From Diadophis punctatus similis (Eukaryota; Chordata; Lepidosauria; Squamata; Dipsadidae), in NCBI GenBank assembly GCA_023053685.1, contig JALIGW010000040.1, forward strand, positions 310,001 to 374,000: a stretch of DNA of 64,000 nt, given 5' to 3'. The notes under the pieces are model-generated. The model searched no databases, was not told where the DNA came from, and saw only the letters and a program-made list of their open reading frames with translations. Position 1 is the first letter of the stretch. Every line of letters begins with the position of its first letter. This document shows positions 9,095-19,600 of this stretch, piece by piece. The position numbers were made by a program, and so were the translations under genes.

Positions 9095-11104
9095 GTGAAA
9101 AAAAGTCCCACCGCTCCTGATGGCAGAGACATTTCTAAGAGGCTGATGACTGATGGGACACAGAATGGCCCTGGCTGCTTCATTGGGGGGAGGGGTCCAA
9201 AGTCTGGCCAAGGAGAGCCCCTAGGACAAAGACGGATGAAGCCAAATATTAATGGCCTTGTTTATTTTTCTCTTGATTTCTTTGTCAGTGGTAATGGGGG
9301 GGAGAGGACATCACTGTTGCTTACTTCAATTAACCGTCACAGACTAACATATGCCAGCTGTTTAGTTCACAAAATTCCTCCCCCCATCCAGTCAGGGATT
9401 TTTTTAAAAAAGTGCACCGGTTCCAGTGGAGATGTACACTGCCACCCCCATGTTTGAAGAGGGAGCAGGGAGAAGGGATTTGCAAAGCAAGTGGCCAATC
9501 TGGAGGGAGGTTTAAGTCTCTGATATATATACCCTGCAATAGAGTCGGTGAGGGTTTGGTGCCCCCAAATGTGAATACTCCACAAGCCACTTTCCCAGGC
9601 CACTTGTTGACATGTGTGCAGCTGAGGCAACCGCATGTGGCTCCTCGTCTTGCCCTCCCACCTCTTCCCAAAGGCACAGTGTCGAGTGTGATATTTGGGC
9701 CAACAGCTGAGCATGGCTGTCTTCCTACTCAGCAAAATGCCTGAATGCTGATCTCGCCTTGTCGTTGTCATCACTGTCACCAACAACACCAATTCTATTA
9801 GCTGCCTTGAGAGTTTAAGTAAGCAGAAAGGTGAACATAAATCAAATCTGAACAAATAAAACACGATCAGACCACCAAATTGTGCTGTGATGTTGCTTTT
9901 TCCTCAAGAGATCTATGGAAGTTCTTGAGTTTGCCTCATTGTAGAAAGGGAGAATGGCCATGGATGCGCAGATACGCTTAAGACCCGGATCGCTTCACTG
10001 TTATGTTTATCCTGATTAATGATGTTATCCTTAATAACCTCATTAACTATATTATCAGGATTAGGTTTATCCTATTAAGTTTTGCTGCATTAGGCTACTC
10101 AGTTGTTTCACTGGGAATAGGTGTAGTTAGCTGCCTGGGCATATTTTAATAAGTCAGGACTGTACCAGGGGATCCGACGGTTGGAAGGGGTTGCAGGTCT
10201 TTCAGTCCAGCTCAGACTAAGGGCTTGGAAACCTCCAGCAATGGAACACCCCTGACTCCAAATCAGCTGTTCCACTCCTTCATAACCCGCCATCAGGAAA
10301 TCCCTCTGCCTGGCGTTTCAGACTTGGATCTCTCTCTCCTACCTGCTGGTTCTTGCCACGCCTTGAAGCACTAAGGGAGAGAATTCCACATCCTCTTCTC
10401 TGGAACACCCCTTTAACTAACCCCCCCTAAGCATCCTTTCTCGGATTTAGCCTGCAAGACCCTCCCTGTCTTGGACTGTTGTTCTCGGCAGCTTTCTAAT
10501 TGCTCAACAACCTCCAAAATTGTAGGACTCCACAAAATTATAAGATTTGGCACGACTAACCCTTCAGTGTCATTAGCTCACTCTTGTTGGAAACACTGGG
10601 CACCTTTGTCTCTTCTTGGCTTTGAGTGATCCTCTTTTCCCCCGCATGCATTGCGTTACTGAGGAAGCAACTGCCTCACCAGGCAGGAAATTCGGCTGAC
10701 GACCTTGAATTTTTCCAGTTAGCAATCCTAAATCTCCCGATTGCTTTTGCTCTGCTTCTGTGAGAAGAGGCTAGTAATATGCATCCATGTAAATGTTGTG
10801 AAGCTTTTAATTAATGTTTGTAAAGAGCTTCATGTGTGCACAGCACTTTCCAGGATTCTTCATAAGATTACAGACACAAAGTAATATTAATTTCAATTGC
10901 ATCAGAGTATTTCCCAAAGTACCAAAGGACTACTTAATGCCATGGGAACTCTGATAGACCAAGAGGCATCTAGAATAATACAGAAGGATTTTATTTTTCA
11001 TTATTCCATTAATCTTACTTCAAGAGACTGTTAGACCCTTGTCCTGAGCATATTTACAAGTGAACAACTATGCTCCTCAGAGGTGAACGGGGTCCACCAA
11101 CTCG
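9095..11104. other. Unassigned 2-kb stretch
   Basis: No frame, SINE, LINE or TIR element recognised. A 36-base segment near 9676-9715 repeats, at lower identity, the loop of the palindromic element at 8951-8989. Around 10000-10080 there is an AT-rich stretch of short overlapping repeats of TTATCC and TTAATA. A C- and G-rich zone at 9340-9660 looks like ordinary unique DNA. Confidence 0.5.
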
Positions 11105-11345
11105 GGGAGCCGAGTTGGTGCAGTGGTTAAATGCAGAACTGCAGGCTACTGCTAGTTCAGCAGGTCAGCTGTTCAAATCTCACCAGGCTCAAGGTTGACT
11201 CAGCCTTCCATCCTTCTGAGGTGGGTAAAATGAGGACCCAGATTGTTGGGGGCAATATGCTGAACTCTGTAAACCGCTTAGAGAGGGCTGTAAAGCACTA
11301 TGAAGCGGTATATAAGTCTAAGTGCTATTGCTATTGCTATTGCTT
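11105..11345 (+). mobile_element. Squamate tRNA-derived SINE
   Basis: The A-box region TGGTGCAGTGGTTAAA and B box GTTCAAATC (11171-11179) give an internal Pol III promoter. The body has GGTTGACTCAGCCTTCC and GAGGTGGGTAAAATGAGGACC, and the tail is (CTATTG)n. Further copies are at 46525-46759 (+), 58753-58976 (-) and 40752-40920 (-). Confidence 0.88.
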
Positions 11346-11597
11346 TTCATATGGTTGCAAGCTTTGCATTATTGGACACGGACAAACACTCCGTATCATT
11401 TAGGCCTTTGCAAAACAACTTGGCATTGCCACCAGGGAGACTTTGATGCCAAGGTGGACAGTTCTTCATCAACAAAAATTGGTTTCTGCACTGCTATGAA
11501 AAGCCCGTGTTTTGGTTTCATACAAAATAATATGTAATATAACGGCCTCCTGTAATAATATGTATTGTGATAAAGTGATAAAGAGTCTGTAGGCTAA

Positions 11598-11917
11598 ATT
11601 GCATGATGAATGGCTGAAGGAATTAGGTATATTTAGCCTATTAAAGGATTAGGGGTGACATGATAGCAGTCTTCCAGCACTTGCAGGACTGTCCCAGAGA
11701 AGATGGGGGTCAGCTTGTTCTCCAGAGCACCAGAGGGCAAAACAAGGACTAATGGGTGGAAGCTTGTGAAAGGGAGATCCAATCTAGAGGTAAGGAGAAA
11801 TTTTCTGACACTGAAAACAATTAATTACATATTGGAACAGCTTGTCTTCCAGAGTTGTGGGTGCTCCATCACTGAAAGTTTTCAAAACTAGACTGGACAA
11901 CCATTTGACTGGGACTG
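11598..11917 (+). mobile_element. CR1 LINE 3' region, 5' part of a split copy
   Basis: It contains TTTAGCCTATTAAAGG, GATAGCAGTCTTCCAG, GGGAGATCCAATC and GGTGCTCCATCACTGAAAG, shared with other CR1 3' ends. It stops at GGACAACCATTTGACTGG. The CR1 end resumes at 14067, so the L2 element between is a later insertion. Confidence 0.82.
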
Positions 11918-13891
11918 CCTCTCCGTGGCAGCAGATCCCGGAGGGCTCCTTGGTTTACTGAGGAGCTCCGGGAGATGAAGCGCCTTAAGAGACGCCTAGA
12001 GCGACGATGGAGAGCCAGTAAAGCTGAGTCTGACCGGACACTTTTAAGAACTTGCATTAAGTCTTACTTAGTGGCGATAAGGGCGGCAAAATGCTCACAT
12101 TTTTCCGCTCTTATTGCGTCCGCCGACTCCCGCCCAGCCGCCCTGTTTAGGGTGACTCGCTCCCTCCTAGCCAAGGGGGGAGTTGAAGATCCCTTGCAGG
12201 GCAGAGCTGAGGAATTTTCTCAGTTTCTGGCGGATAAAGTCGTTCAGATTCGGACAGACCTGGACTCCATTTGGACAGAGCAAGCCGAGATGACAGGGGC
12301 GAGTCTTAGTCCTGTTATATGGGACGAGTTTGAGCCTGTCACTCCTGAGGATGTGGACAAGGCCATAGGAGCGATGAGCGCCTCCACCTGTTTATTGGAC
12401 CCGTGCCCCTCCTGGCTGGTCTCAGCCAGCAGGGAGGTGTCACGCGGCTGGCTCCAGGCGGTTGTGATCGCTTCTTTGAGAGAGGGATCCATCCCACAGC
12501 CTTTAAAAGCTGCGGTGGTGAGGCCCCTCCTCAAGAAGCCTTCCCTGGACCCAGCGGATTTAAAAAACTTCCGTCCAGTCTCCAACTTACCCTTCTTGGG
12601 TAAAGTTGTTGAGAAGGTGGTGTCACTCCAACTCCTGCGGCTTTTGGAGGATACTGATTATCTGGATCCCTTTCAATCGGGTTTCAGGCGCGGCTACAGT
12701 ACGGAGACTGCTTTGGTCGCGCTGATGGATGATCTCTGGCGAGCCCGGGATGGGGGTTATTCCTCCATCCTGGTGTTACTTGACCTCTCAGCGGCTTTCG
12801 ATACCATTGACCATGGTATCCTTCTGCGTCGTCTTGGGGAGGTGGGAGTGGGAGGCACTGTTTTACGGTGGTTCTCCTCCTACCTCTCTGACAGGACGCA
12901 GTCGGTGTTGACAGGAGGACAGAGGTCAGCCCCTAGGCCCCTGGTTTGCGGGGTGCCACAGGGCTCGGTCCTCTCGCCCATCCTGTTTAACATTTACATG
13001 AAACCACTGGGTGAGATCATCCGACGACATGGGGTGAGGTATCAGCAGTATGCTGATGATACCCAGTTGTACATCTCCACCCCGTGTCAATTCAGTGAAG
13101 CAGTTGATGTAATGTGCCGCTGCCTGGACGATGTGAGGGTCTGGATGGGAGTGAACAGACTCAGGCTCAACCCAGACAAGACTGAGTGGCTCTGGATATT
13201 GCCTCCCAAGGACTATGTCGACTGTCCCTCCTTGGTTCTTGGGGGAGAAAAATTGGCTCCCTCAGAACAGGTTCGCAATTTGGGTGTCCTCCTAGACCCA
13301 CAGCTAAAATTGGATCAACATCTTTCAGCTGTGGCTAGGGGGACCTTTGCACAGATCCGTCTTGTGCACCAATTGCGACCTTACTTGGAGAGGGAGGCCT
13401 TGCTCACAGTCACTCATGCCCTTGTCACCTCACGGCTAGACTACTGTAACACGCTCTACATGGGGCTACCCTCGAAGAGCATCCGGAGACTCCAGTTGGT
13501 ACAGAATGCAGCTGCGCGAGCTGTAGTGGGTGTACCAAGATACACCCACGTAACACCTCTCCTTCGCCAGCTGCATTGGCTACCAATTAGTCTCCGGTTG
13601 CAATTTAAGGTGTTGGTCGTTACCTTTAAAGCCCTACATGGCTCAGGGCCAGGTTACCTGCGGGACCGCATCCTACCACATACCTCCCTAAGACCGGTTA
13701 GGTCCCACAGAGAGGGCCTCCTCCGGGTCCCGTCGGCCAAACAATGCCGACTGGCGGGGTCACGGGAGAGGGCCTTCTCTGTGGGAGCCCCGTCCCTCTG
13801 GAACCAACTTCCACCAGAGATCCGGACTATCCCCACCCTTCTGGCCTTCCGTAAAGCCTTAAAAACATGGCTCTTCCGGCAGATGGGGTGA
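11918..13891 (+). CDS. L2-clade LINE ORF2, 5'-truncated, RT frame open
   Basis: The frame is open from the truncation point (first ATG at 11975, giving 638 codons). It encodes the L2 reverse transcriptase and C-terminal domain, used to copy LINE RNA into nicked genomic DNA. Counting from 11975, the RT has DLSAAFD with D270 and D276, then GVPQGSVLSPILFNIYM, and YADD at 359-362. The C-terminal half carries LDYCNTLYMGLP, LHWLPI and AFSVGAPSLWNQLPPEIR, typical of the CR1/L2 group. The AP endonuclease that should precede it is missing; comparison with the copy at 37.6-40.7 kb shows the cut lies between endonuclease and RT. No stop or frameshift occurs in nearly 2 kb, so the copy is fairly young, but without endonuclease it cannot transpose on its own. 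Confidence 0.9.
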   Translation, partial: PLRGSRSRRAPWFTEELREMKRLKRRLERRWRASKAESDRTLLRTCIKSYLVAIRAAKCSHFSALIASADSRPAALFRVTRSLLAKGGVEDPLQGRAEEFSQFLADKVVQIRTDLDSIWTEQAEMTGASLSPVIWDEFEPVTPEDVDKAIGAMSASTCLLDPCPSWLVSASREVSRGWLQAVVIASLREGSIPQPLKAAVVRPLLKKPSLDPADLKNFRPVSNLPFLGKVVEKVVSLQLLRLLEDTDYLDPFQSGFRRGYSTETALVALMDDLWRARDGGYSSILVLLDLSAAFDTIDHGILLRRLGEVGVGGTVLRWFSSYLSDRTQSVLTGGQRSAPRPLVCGVPQGSVLSPILFNIYMKPLGEIIRRHGVRYQQYADDTQLYISTPCQFSEAVDVMCRCLDDVRVWMGVNRLRLNPDKTEWLWILPPKDYVDCPSLVLGGEKLAPSEQVRNLGVLLDPQLKLDQHLSAVARGTFAQIRLVHQLRPYLEREALLTVTHALVTSRLDYCNTLYMGLPSKSIRRLQLVQNAAARAVVGVPRYTHVTPLLRQLHWLPISLRLQFKVLVVTFKALHGSGPGYLRDRILPHTSLRPVRSHREGLLRVPSAKQCRLAGSRERAFSVGAPSLWNQLPPEIRTIPTLLAFRKALKTWLFRQMG

Positions 13892-14066
13892 ATAGGATAA
13901 TCAGATTCCCCCTGAATGTTGTGTTTATAATGTTTTTCTTTTAAACTATATTTTAATTATGATTATTGTTTTTAAATGTACGCTTCTTACTCATGTTGTA
14001 CGCCGCCCTGAGTCCCACGGGATTGGGCGGCCTATAAGAGCGTCTAAATAAATAAATAAATAAATA
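13892..14066 (+). repeat. L2 3' untranslated region and (TAAA)n tail
   Basis: It contains CGCCGCCCTGAGTCCCACGG and ends in TAAATAAATAAATAAATAAATAG. This tail is seen, inverted and alone, at several other places in the window (34449, 36410, 47860, 56930). Confidence 0.85.
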
Positions 14067-14152
14067 GTGGAAGGCTCCTGCCTTGAGAAGAGGGGTTGGA
14101 CTAGATGACCTTCAATGTCCCTTCCAGCCCCAGGATTCTGTGATTCTATTCC
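14067..14152 (+). mobile_element. CR1 3' terminal piece right of the nested L2
   Basis: GGCTCCTGCCTTGAG, GGGTTGGACTAGATGACC and the GATTCTGTGATTCTATTCC tail are the expected continuation of the CR1 broken at 11917. Confidence 0.8.
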
Positions 14153-14539
14153 ATGTTACTCTGCCAGGCCACTTGGCAAATGGGGGGGGGGGGGGTTGGT
14201 TTCACCTGATTTCACTGAAGCTTTGTGGAAGGTTTGCAGCGCCTTAATTTCTCTGTCAGGATATCTGTTTCCAAATTCAATTTGTGTCACCAAGTTTTGA
14301 GTTTATCCTCAGGTACGCTCCCCTGAAATGTCAAGATTGCATGTATTTGGTAGATATTTGAATACTATGTATACATTTTGTTTTTTTGCATAGCATCATC
14401 TCTTTTTCATTTTTTTAACTGCCATGAATGGAAACAATTTGCCTTTTAACAGTTGCACAAAACCTGGGAGGGAATATATTGATTATTAGTTTCTTTCTTC
14501 ACACCAAATTTAGGGAGAATTCGACTGGTGTGATTCCAA
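14153..14539. other. Unassigned stretch with a G12 homopolymer
   Basis: No gene or repeat family recognised. A G run lies at about 14184-14195. Confidence 0.45.
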
Positions 14540-16060
14540 TAAGTCTCTGTCCAGGTGTTTGGATTCTCCGCACCCGCGAAAGAAAGCCTGGCAGGGGGAT
14601 TCTGAAATGCCCCCCCCCCTTTTTGGAGGGCAAAGGAATGGAGAGGTCAAACCACCCTAGACAGCCCCTCCCTTTGCTCGCTCAGGGACGCGGAGGGCTG
14701 ATCCAGAGACCCGCCACCAGGAGTCAAAGCAGCATCGCAGCTGGACCCGCCCAGAAACTTCGGGGCCTCCCGAGAGACGATGCCAAGAATGCGTGGCTTT
14801 CCCCTTTAGTTCTTGGGGGGGGTGTGGCTCCTTTACCCCATCCGCGGGATGTCCTTCGGCGGACCCTTCCTGTCCGAGTTTGGGCCACGTGCCCCCCTCC
14901 CCTGCGGGTCAAGCCCCCTTCTCTGAGGCCCGCGCAGAGAGGAGAGGGGCGCGAAGATGCCGGAGAAGGGAAACTGTCGCAGCTCTCCAGGCTCCGGGGT
15001 GATGGGTGGTGGGGTGTGTCCTTGTGTCCCTGGCGGGGCGGGGGCGAAGATCCTGGGGACAGGAGGCGCTCGCTTCCCATGCCCTACTGTCGGCTCCGCG
15101 GAGCGGGACTTTCCCGGGCGAACTTCTACCCGCCTCTGCCTGTGCAACTAGACGAGCGCGCTCGCGCGCGTTATCGCTCCGGCCGGGAATTCTGGGAGTT
15201 GTAGTCCTCTGCCTATTGGCACGCGGTTCCCCGAAAGACTCTCTGGGGCTCCCGGCGGGATTCGGGCAGCGGAGGGCGCGGGCGAGCTTTCCAGGCAGCC
15301 GGGCAGGGATTCCGCAGCTCTGGCGTTTCTCGGTGATCCGACCCACCCCGCCCTCGGAGCCGCCCCCCCCTTAGGCTCCCGCGGAACCTTTTGCCGAGCA
15401 AGCAGCAGGTCCGCGTCCTCTTCCTGCAAGCGGCGCCCGCCGGAGCCAGCGGCGGATTATGCTGAGCGGAGGCAACCTCGCGCCAGCCTGGTCGCCTCCA
15501 GCCCCGCTCGCCTCTTCCCAGGAGACTGCTGAGCTCCCGGCCTGGGCGTCTCTCCGCCTCCGCCGCCCGTGTGCCGGCTCTTGCTCTCTCGCTGCTGCTT
15601 GAAGGCAAACCTGGCCAGGCCCGCTGCCTTCTGGTGCCCCCTTAGAGAGAGCCGGGGCTGCCGCTCCCAGCCGGCCTGGGCCGCTTGCCAGAGAGGCAGG
15701 CCGGCCGCTTCTGGAATGGGAAAGCAGCAGGCGGAGGTCTGAGAGGCGGCCGAGACGGGGCAAAGCCGCTCCTTTTGTGCTGCTACTGAGAAAACTGTGG
15801 CTCCCTCGGAATGAAGCTGAATCGGAGAAATCGCTGGGTGGACGATTGATCAGCTGCCAAAGGGCCGATCTGCTAAAACAGGACCTCCCTGGCTCTTGAT
15901 CCTGACCCCTGCAGCTGCGGCCTGGGAAGGGGAAGAGCAACTCAAAACTTCCCCCCAAATGCACTGACACTCTCTTTGACCCTGACCAGGAGGGCTCCCG
16001 CTCACTGGGCACCAGGGCACCTTGAAGTGGTAGCCATGGGCATCTCCTCACCTCCAGATG
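14540..16060. promoter_or_regulatory. CpG-rich island, candidate host promoter
   Basis: About 1.5 kb of GC-rich DNA dense in CpG (for example GAGCGCGCTCGCGCGCGTTA at 15155-15174), unlike the AT-rich or repeat DNA around it. At 15185-15206 the minus strand reads GGACTACAACTCCCAGAATT, which matches the ACTACAAYTCCCAG motif of ZNF143/THAP11-bound promoters. An inverted CCAAT box (ATTGG) is 9 bases away at 15215-15219. Frames through the island on both strands are GC artefacts or very short; the ATG at 15460 opens only about 46 codons. A first exon or a noncoding RNA start is possible. No exon could be assigned. Confidence 0.5.
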
Positions 16061-16412
16061 TGCCTTGTCCTAAAGGCTCAGAAGGTCCATTAATCCGCTC
16101 ATTACCACTTAATCTTGGCCTGTGAAGCAGATAAAAGTCACCTGCCAACATTATTCTGGGCAGGGTTTTGAGGCTTACCAAACAATATCAGAGCCAGAGA
16201 TTCTGAGATATAACTAAGGAAAGGGCAATTCAACAATCGTTTCTAAAAATGGAATCGGAATTAACTGCTGTTCTTCAAAAGTCTTTCCCCAGCGGCCACA
16301 GGCCACCTCATTCAAGGCTGCTGCTGCTGCTGTTTCTGGGGGCTGTTCAGAAGCCACTTACAGTTGAGGAAGGAACATCCGTTGGGGAGTCAGTGAGGAA
16401 CTTCGGAGTAGA
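16061..16412. other. Unassigned stretch
   Basis: No recognised family. It contains a short CTG run at 16317-16334 inside a 76-codon frame of no known type that runs into the neighbouring LTR. Confidence 0.4.
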
Positions 16413-16526
16413 GTTAAGTCCCATAAAAGAGGCTAGAGGTGAGGCTAGTGACTTCAGCTCTTTATTCTGTTACAAGTAAAATATCAGCGATGCATGGTCT
16501 GTGACATGGATTTAAATAGGGAGCGT
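16413..16526 (-). repeat. 3' LTR (part) of Ty3/gypsy element A
   Basis: It begins GTTAAGTCCCATAAAAGAGG on the plus strand and matches 20773-20884 over about 112 bases with few differences. On the minus strand it holds an AATAAA in AACAGAATAAAGAGC. The LTR may extend toward 16680, but the other copy is truncated, so the inner edge is unknown. Confidence 0.75.
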
Positions 16527-16681
16527 TAATGGCCGGCGCTCCCGTAATTGATCCACATGGCGTCACCATTTTCGGCCATCCCCCAACTCTATTATGTAGG
16601 ACTTTGGGCCTGTTATTTCCAGGTCCCTCCCCGGGAGCCACAATGGCCCTGCTGCATGATTCCTTGCGTATATGGAATCGT

Positions 16682-19600
16682 TTATTTTAAGGTCTTAATT
16701 TGTGCTGTGTTGAACGTTTCTCTGTTATTACAGTATCTTGGGTGTAATCTGTCTAAGGTGGACCGGAGTTTCCGGCCCATTAAAAGCTCTGCAGGGCTTT
16801 TCCCTGTAACCATGCTTGGTGTTATGTGCTGTGTGGTTAATAGCTTATCTATGCGTGCCTGCCAGTCCCCCGGCTCAACCCTGCCCAGGGCTTCCTTTGT
16901 TGCTCGCACTGCTCTTTCAACCAGTCCGTTGGAACTCGGCTGGAACGAGAAACCAATGTGTGTTTTATGCCTAAGCTTGCTAAGAACCCCTCAAAGGGTG
17001 TCAATGTTAACTGTGGCCCATTATCTGACACCAATGTGTCCGGTAACCCGTGCGTTGCAAATAACTTCCTCAGTGCTCGGATAACTACTTCTGTTGTTGT
17101 GTTATACATCAACGTTACCTCCAGCCATTTTGAGTAAGCATCTACTACTATTAGAAATGTTTGCCCATAAAATGGACCTGTGAAATCCAAATGTATGCAT
17201 GACCAAGGGGCCCTAGGCTGTTCCCATTCAAGGGTTGGGGATTTGGGAGGTAATGCTCTGGATTCCTGGCACGGAGTACACCCTGCAACCCAGTCCTCTA
17301 TGTGTTTGTCCATATTGGGCCACCACACATAACTTCGTGCCAGTGCCTTCATTCTAACCATCCCCGGGTGCCCTTCGTGTAATGCCCTTAGAACAGTGGT
17401 TCCCAACCTGTGGTACATGTACCACTAGTGGTACGCGAGGGCCTTCCAGGTGGTATGCGAAAACTTTCGGGGTCATGAACGATTTTTAGTTAGTTATTTT
17501 TTACTTCACAAAAATGTTTACTGCCTAACACAAGATAATCTGGCAATGATTTGCAACTGTTGCCACACGCCACCCACCTGGTCCCAGCGGCGCGGGGCCA
17601 AAAAAGGAACAGTACAATTATGGAAATAAAGTGATATCTGATCGAATTTAGTTTCTCTGGAACCAGGTGGTACGCGGCGACTGTACGGGACCTCCAAGTG
17701 GTACTCGATCACAAAAAGGTTGGGAACCACTGACTTAGAATATTGTAGCAACAGAGGAGCGAGGACCCTGTCACCCCATAATAAGCACCCCCCTTGCGCC
17801 GCCATTTCATGTTGTCGTTTCGCGTATGGTTGGAAACTGGATTTAAATGGCTCTTGTGGCCACCCCCTCTTAACCCAGTTCATAATGGTTCGGAGCTCGG
17901 CGTCTCTGGCCGTTTCGGTCGCAATGTCTTTTGCTGTTATCAGTCCCGGTTTAGCAATGTCTATCATGAGGATTGGGAGGCCCGGAGTGGGGTCGTCCAG
18001 TAAATCTGGCAAGGGGCAGCGGCTCAGCGCGTCTGCATTTCCCATGTCTTTGCCAGGTCTATGTGTCAAGGAGTAGGAATAAGCGGCCAGAAAAAGGGAC
18101 CGTCTCAGCATTTTTGGGGGCATGGTGTCTGGCATGGGCTTGTTAGCCCCTAGTAGCCCTAATAAGGGCTGGTGATCAGTGACCAGCTCAAAATGCCACC
18201 CATACAAGTATTCGTGAAAACGCCTTACTCCCGCAACCAATGCCAGGGCCTCTCGGTCAATTTGGCCATAGTTCCTTTCTGCCACCGAGAGGGTTCTTGA
18301 AAAATAGGCAATGGGGGCTTCGCGGCCCTCCAGAAGTCTGTGGCTAAGCACTGCCCCCACCCTAAAAGGCGATGCATCGCATACCAGTACTACTGGCAAG
18401 GTTTCATTAAATTGAATCAAAACACTATCTTGCAATAACAAGTTTTTCACTGCTTCGAAAGCTTGTGCTTGTGTGTGTCCCCAAACCCAAGGCGTGTTGT
18501 TTGCTAGCAGCCTGTGCAAAGGCCCTGCGATGGTAGCTTTATTTTTCAGGAACATGCTGTAGAAATTAAGAAGTCCTAAGAAAGCCTTTAGTTCGGTCTT
18601 GTTGGTGGGCACCGGAGCCTCTCTGATAGCCCTAAACTTGCTTTTGATGGGGTGTAACCCGGATCCATCTATCTTGTACCCCAAAATTCCACCTCAGAGA
18701 CCTCATCTGGCATTTACTGGGTTTGGCTCATAACCCTTCTGCTCTGAATCTTGAGAGCACTTCTTGTAGCCTTTCTCTCAATTGGGTCTTGTCCCTTGCA
18801 GTTATTAGTACGTCGTCAAAATAGGGAATGACCCCTGGGAGTTTGCTTAACACGTGTTCCATTATTCCTTGAAAAATTCCTGGGACTACGCTAACGCCGA
18901 ATTGCAACCTATTACATTTGAAAGCCCCGCGGTGGGTCACGATAGTTTGTGCTAATGCGGTCTCGCGGTCGACCGGAAGTTGCTGGTACGCTTGTGCGAG
19001 ATCAAGTTTTGCAAAAATGGCGCCCGGGCCCAGCGTGTGTAACAAATGCTGTACAACTGGCACCGGGTATGCACTTTGTTGTAATGCTTTGTTTAATGTG
19101 CAGTTATAGTCAGCGCATAAGCGCACAGACCCATCGCTCTTTAAAACTGGCACTATTGGAGTTTCCCATTTTGCGTGGTCTACCGGCTCTAAAACTCCCT
19201 GAGCTATTAATCTGTCTAACTCTTTATCTATGAGCGGTTTTAATGCGAAGGGAACCTTTCTGGGGCTTAATCTCACTGGTTGGACTCCGGGGTCTAAGTT
19301 AAAAGATATAGGGGTGCCCACGTACTTGCCCAATGATGGATCAAATGCGTCCTGGAACTCCTGCAACAGGTCATTGCAGCTGTCCACAGTCATAGCGTTG
19401 ATTTCTTTTTCGTCTCTGGTCAGCTTGATTCTCAGTGTTTGGCACCAGTCGCGCCCTAGCAGGTTTGGGATGTGGTCCCGGGCAATTGTCAGCGGGAGGT
19501 TTGCTTCCTGGTCCTCGTATTGAACTCGCACTCATTTGGTCCCCATCATGGGAATCTGATTCCGTTGGCAGTCTGCGATTTTTATTCTCTGTGTTGTCAG

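Noticed and set aside
11084..11122. Hairpin CCAACTCGG/CCGAGTTGG at the SINE edge
   Set aside because: Half of it is the SINE head; the match to the flank is short and probably chance.
11117..11180. A functional tRNA gene
   Set aside because: A and B boxes are present, but the downstream body and (CTATTG)n tail are those of a SINE and there is no cloverleaf.
14428..15204. 258-codon frame into the CpG island
   Set aside because: Starts in AT-rich DNA and crosses G runs; no domain or splice signals that would make it a gene.
15371..16051. 226-codon frame on the minus strand in the CpG island
   Set aside because: High GC makes stop codons rare there; composition (Ser, Arg, Gly, Pro, Ala) is generic and no domain is visible.
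16249..16479. 76-codon frame before gypsy element A as a small host gene
   Set aside because: It runs into the LTR, contains a CTG run and shows no known domain.
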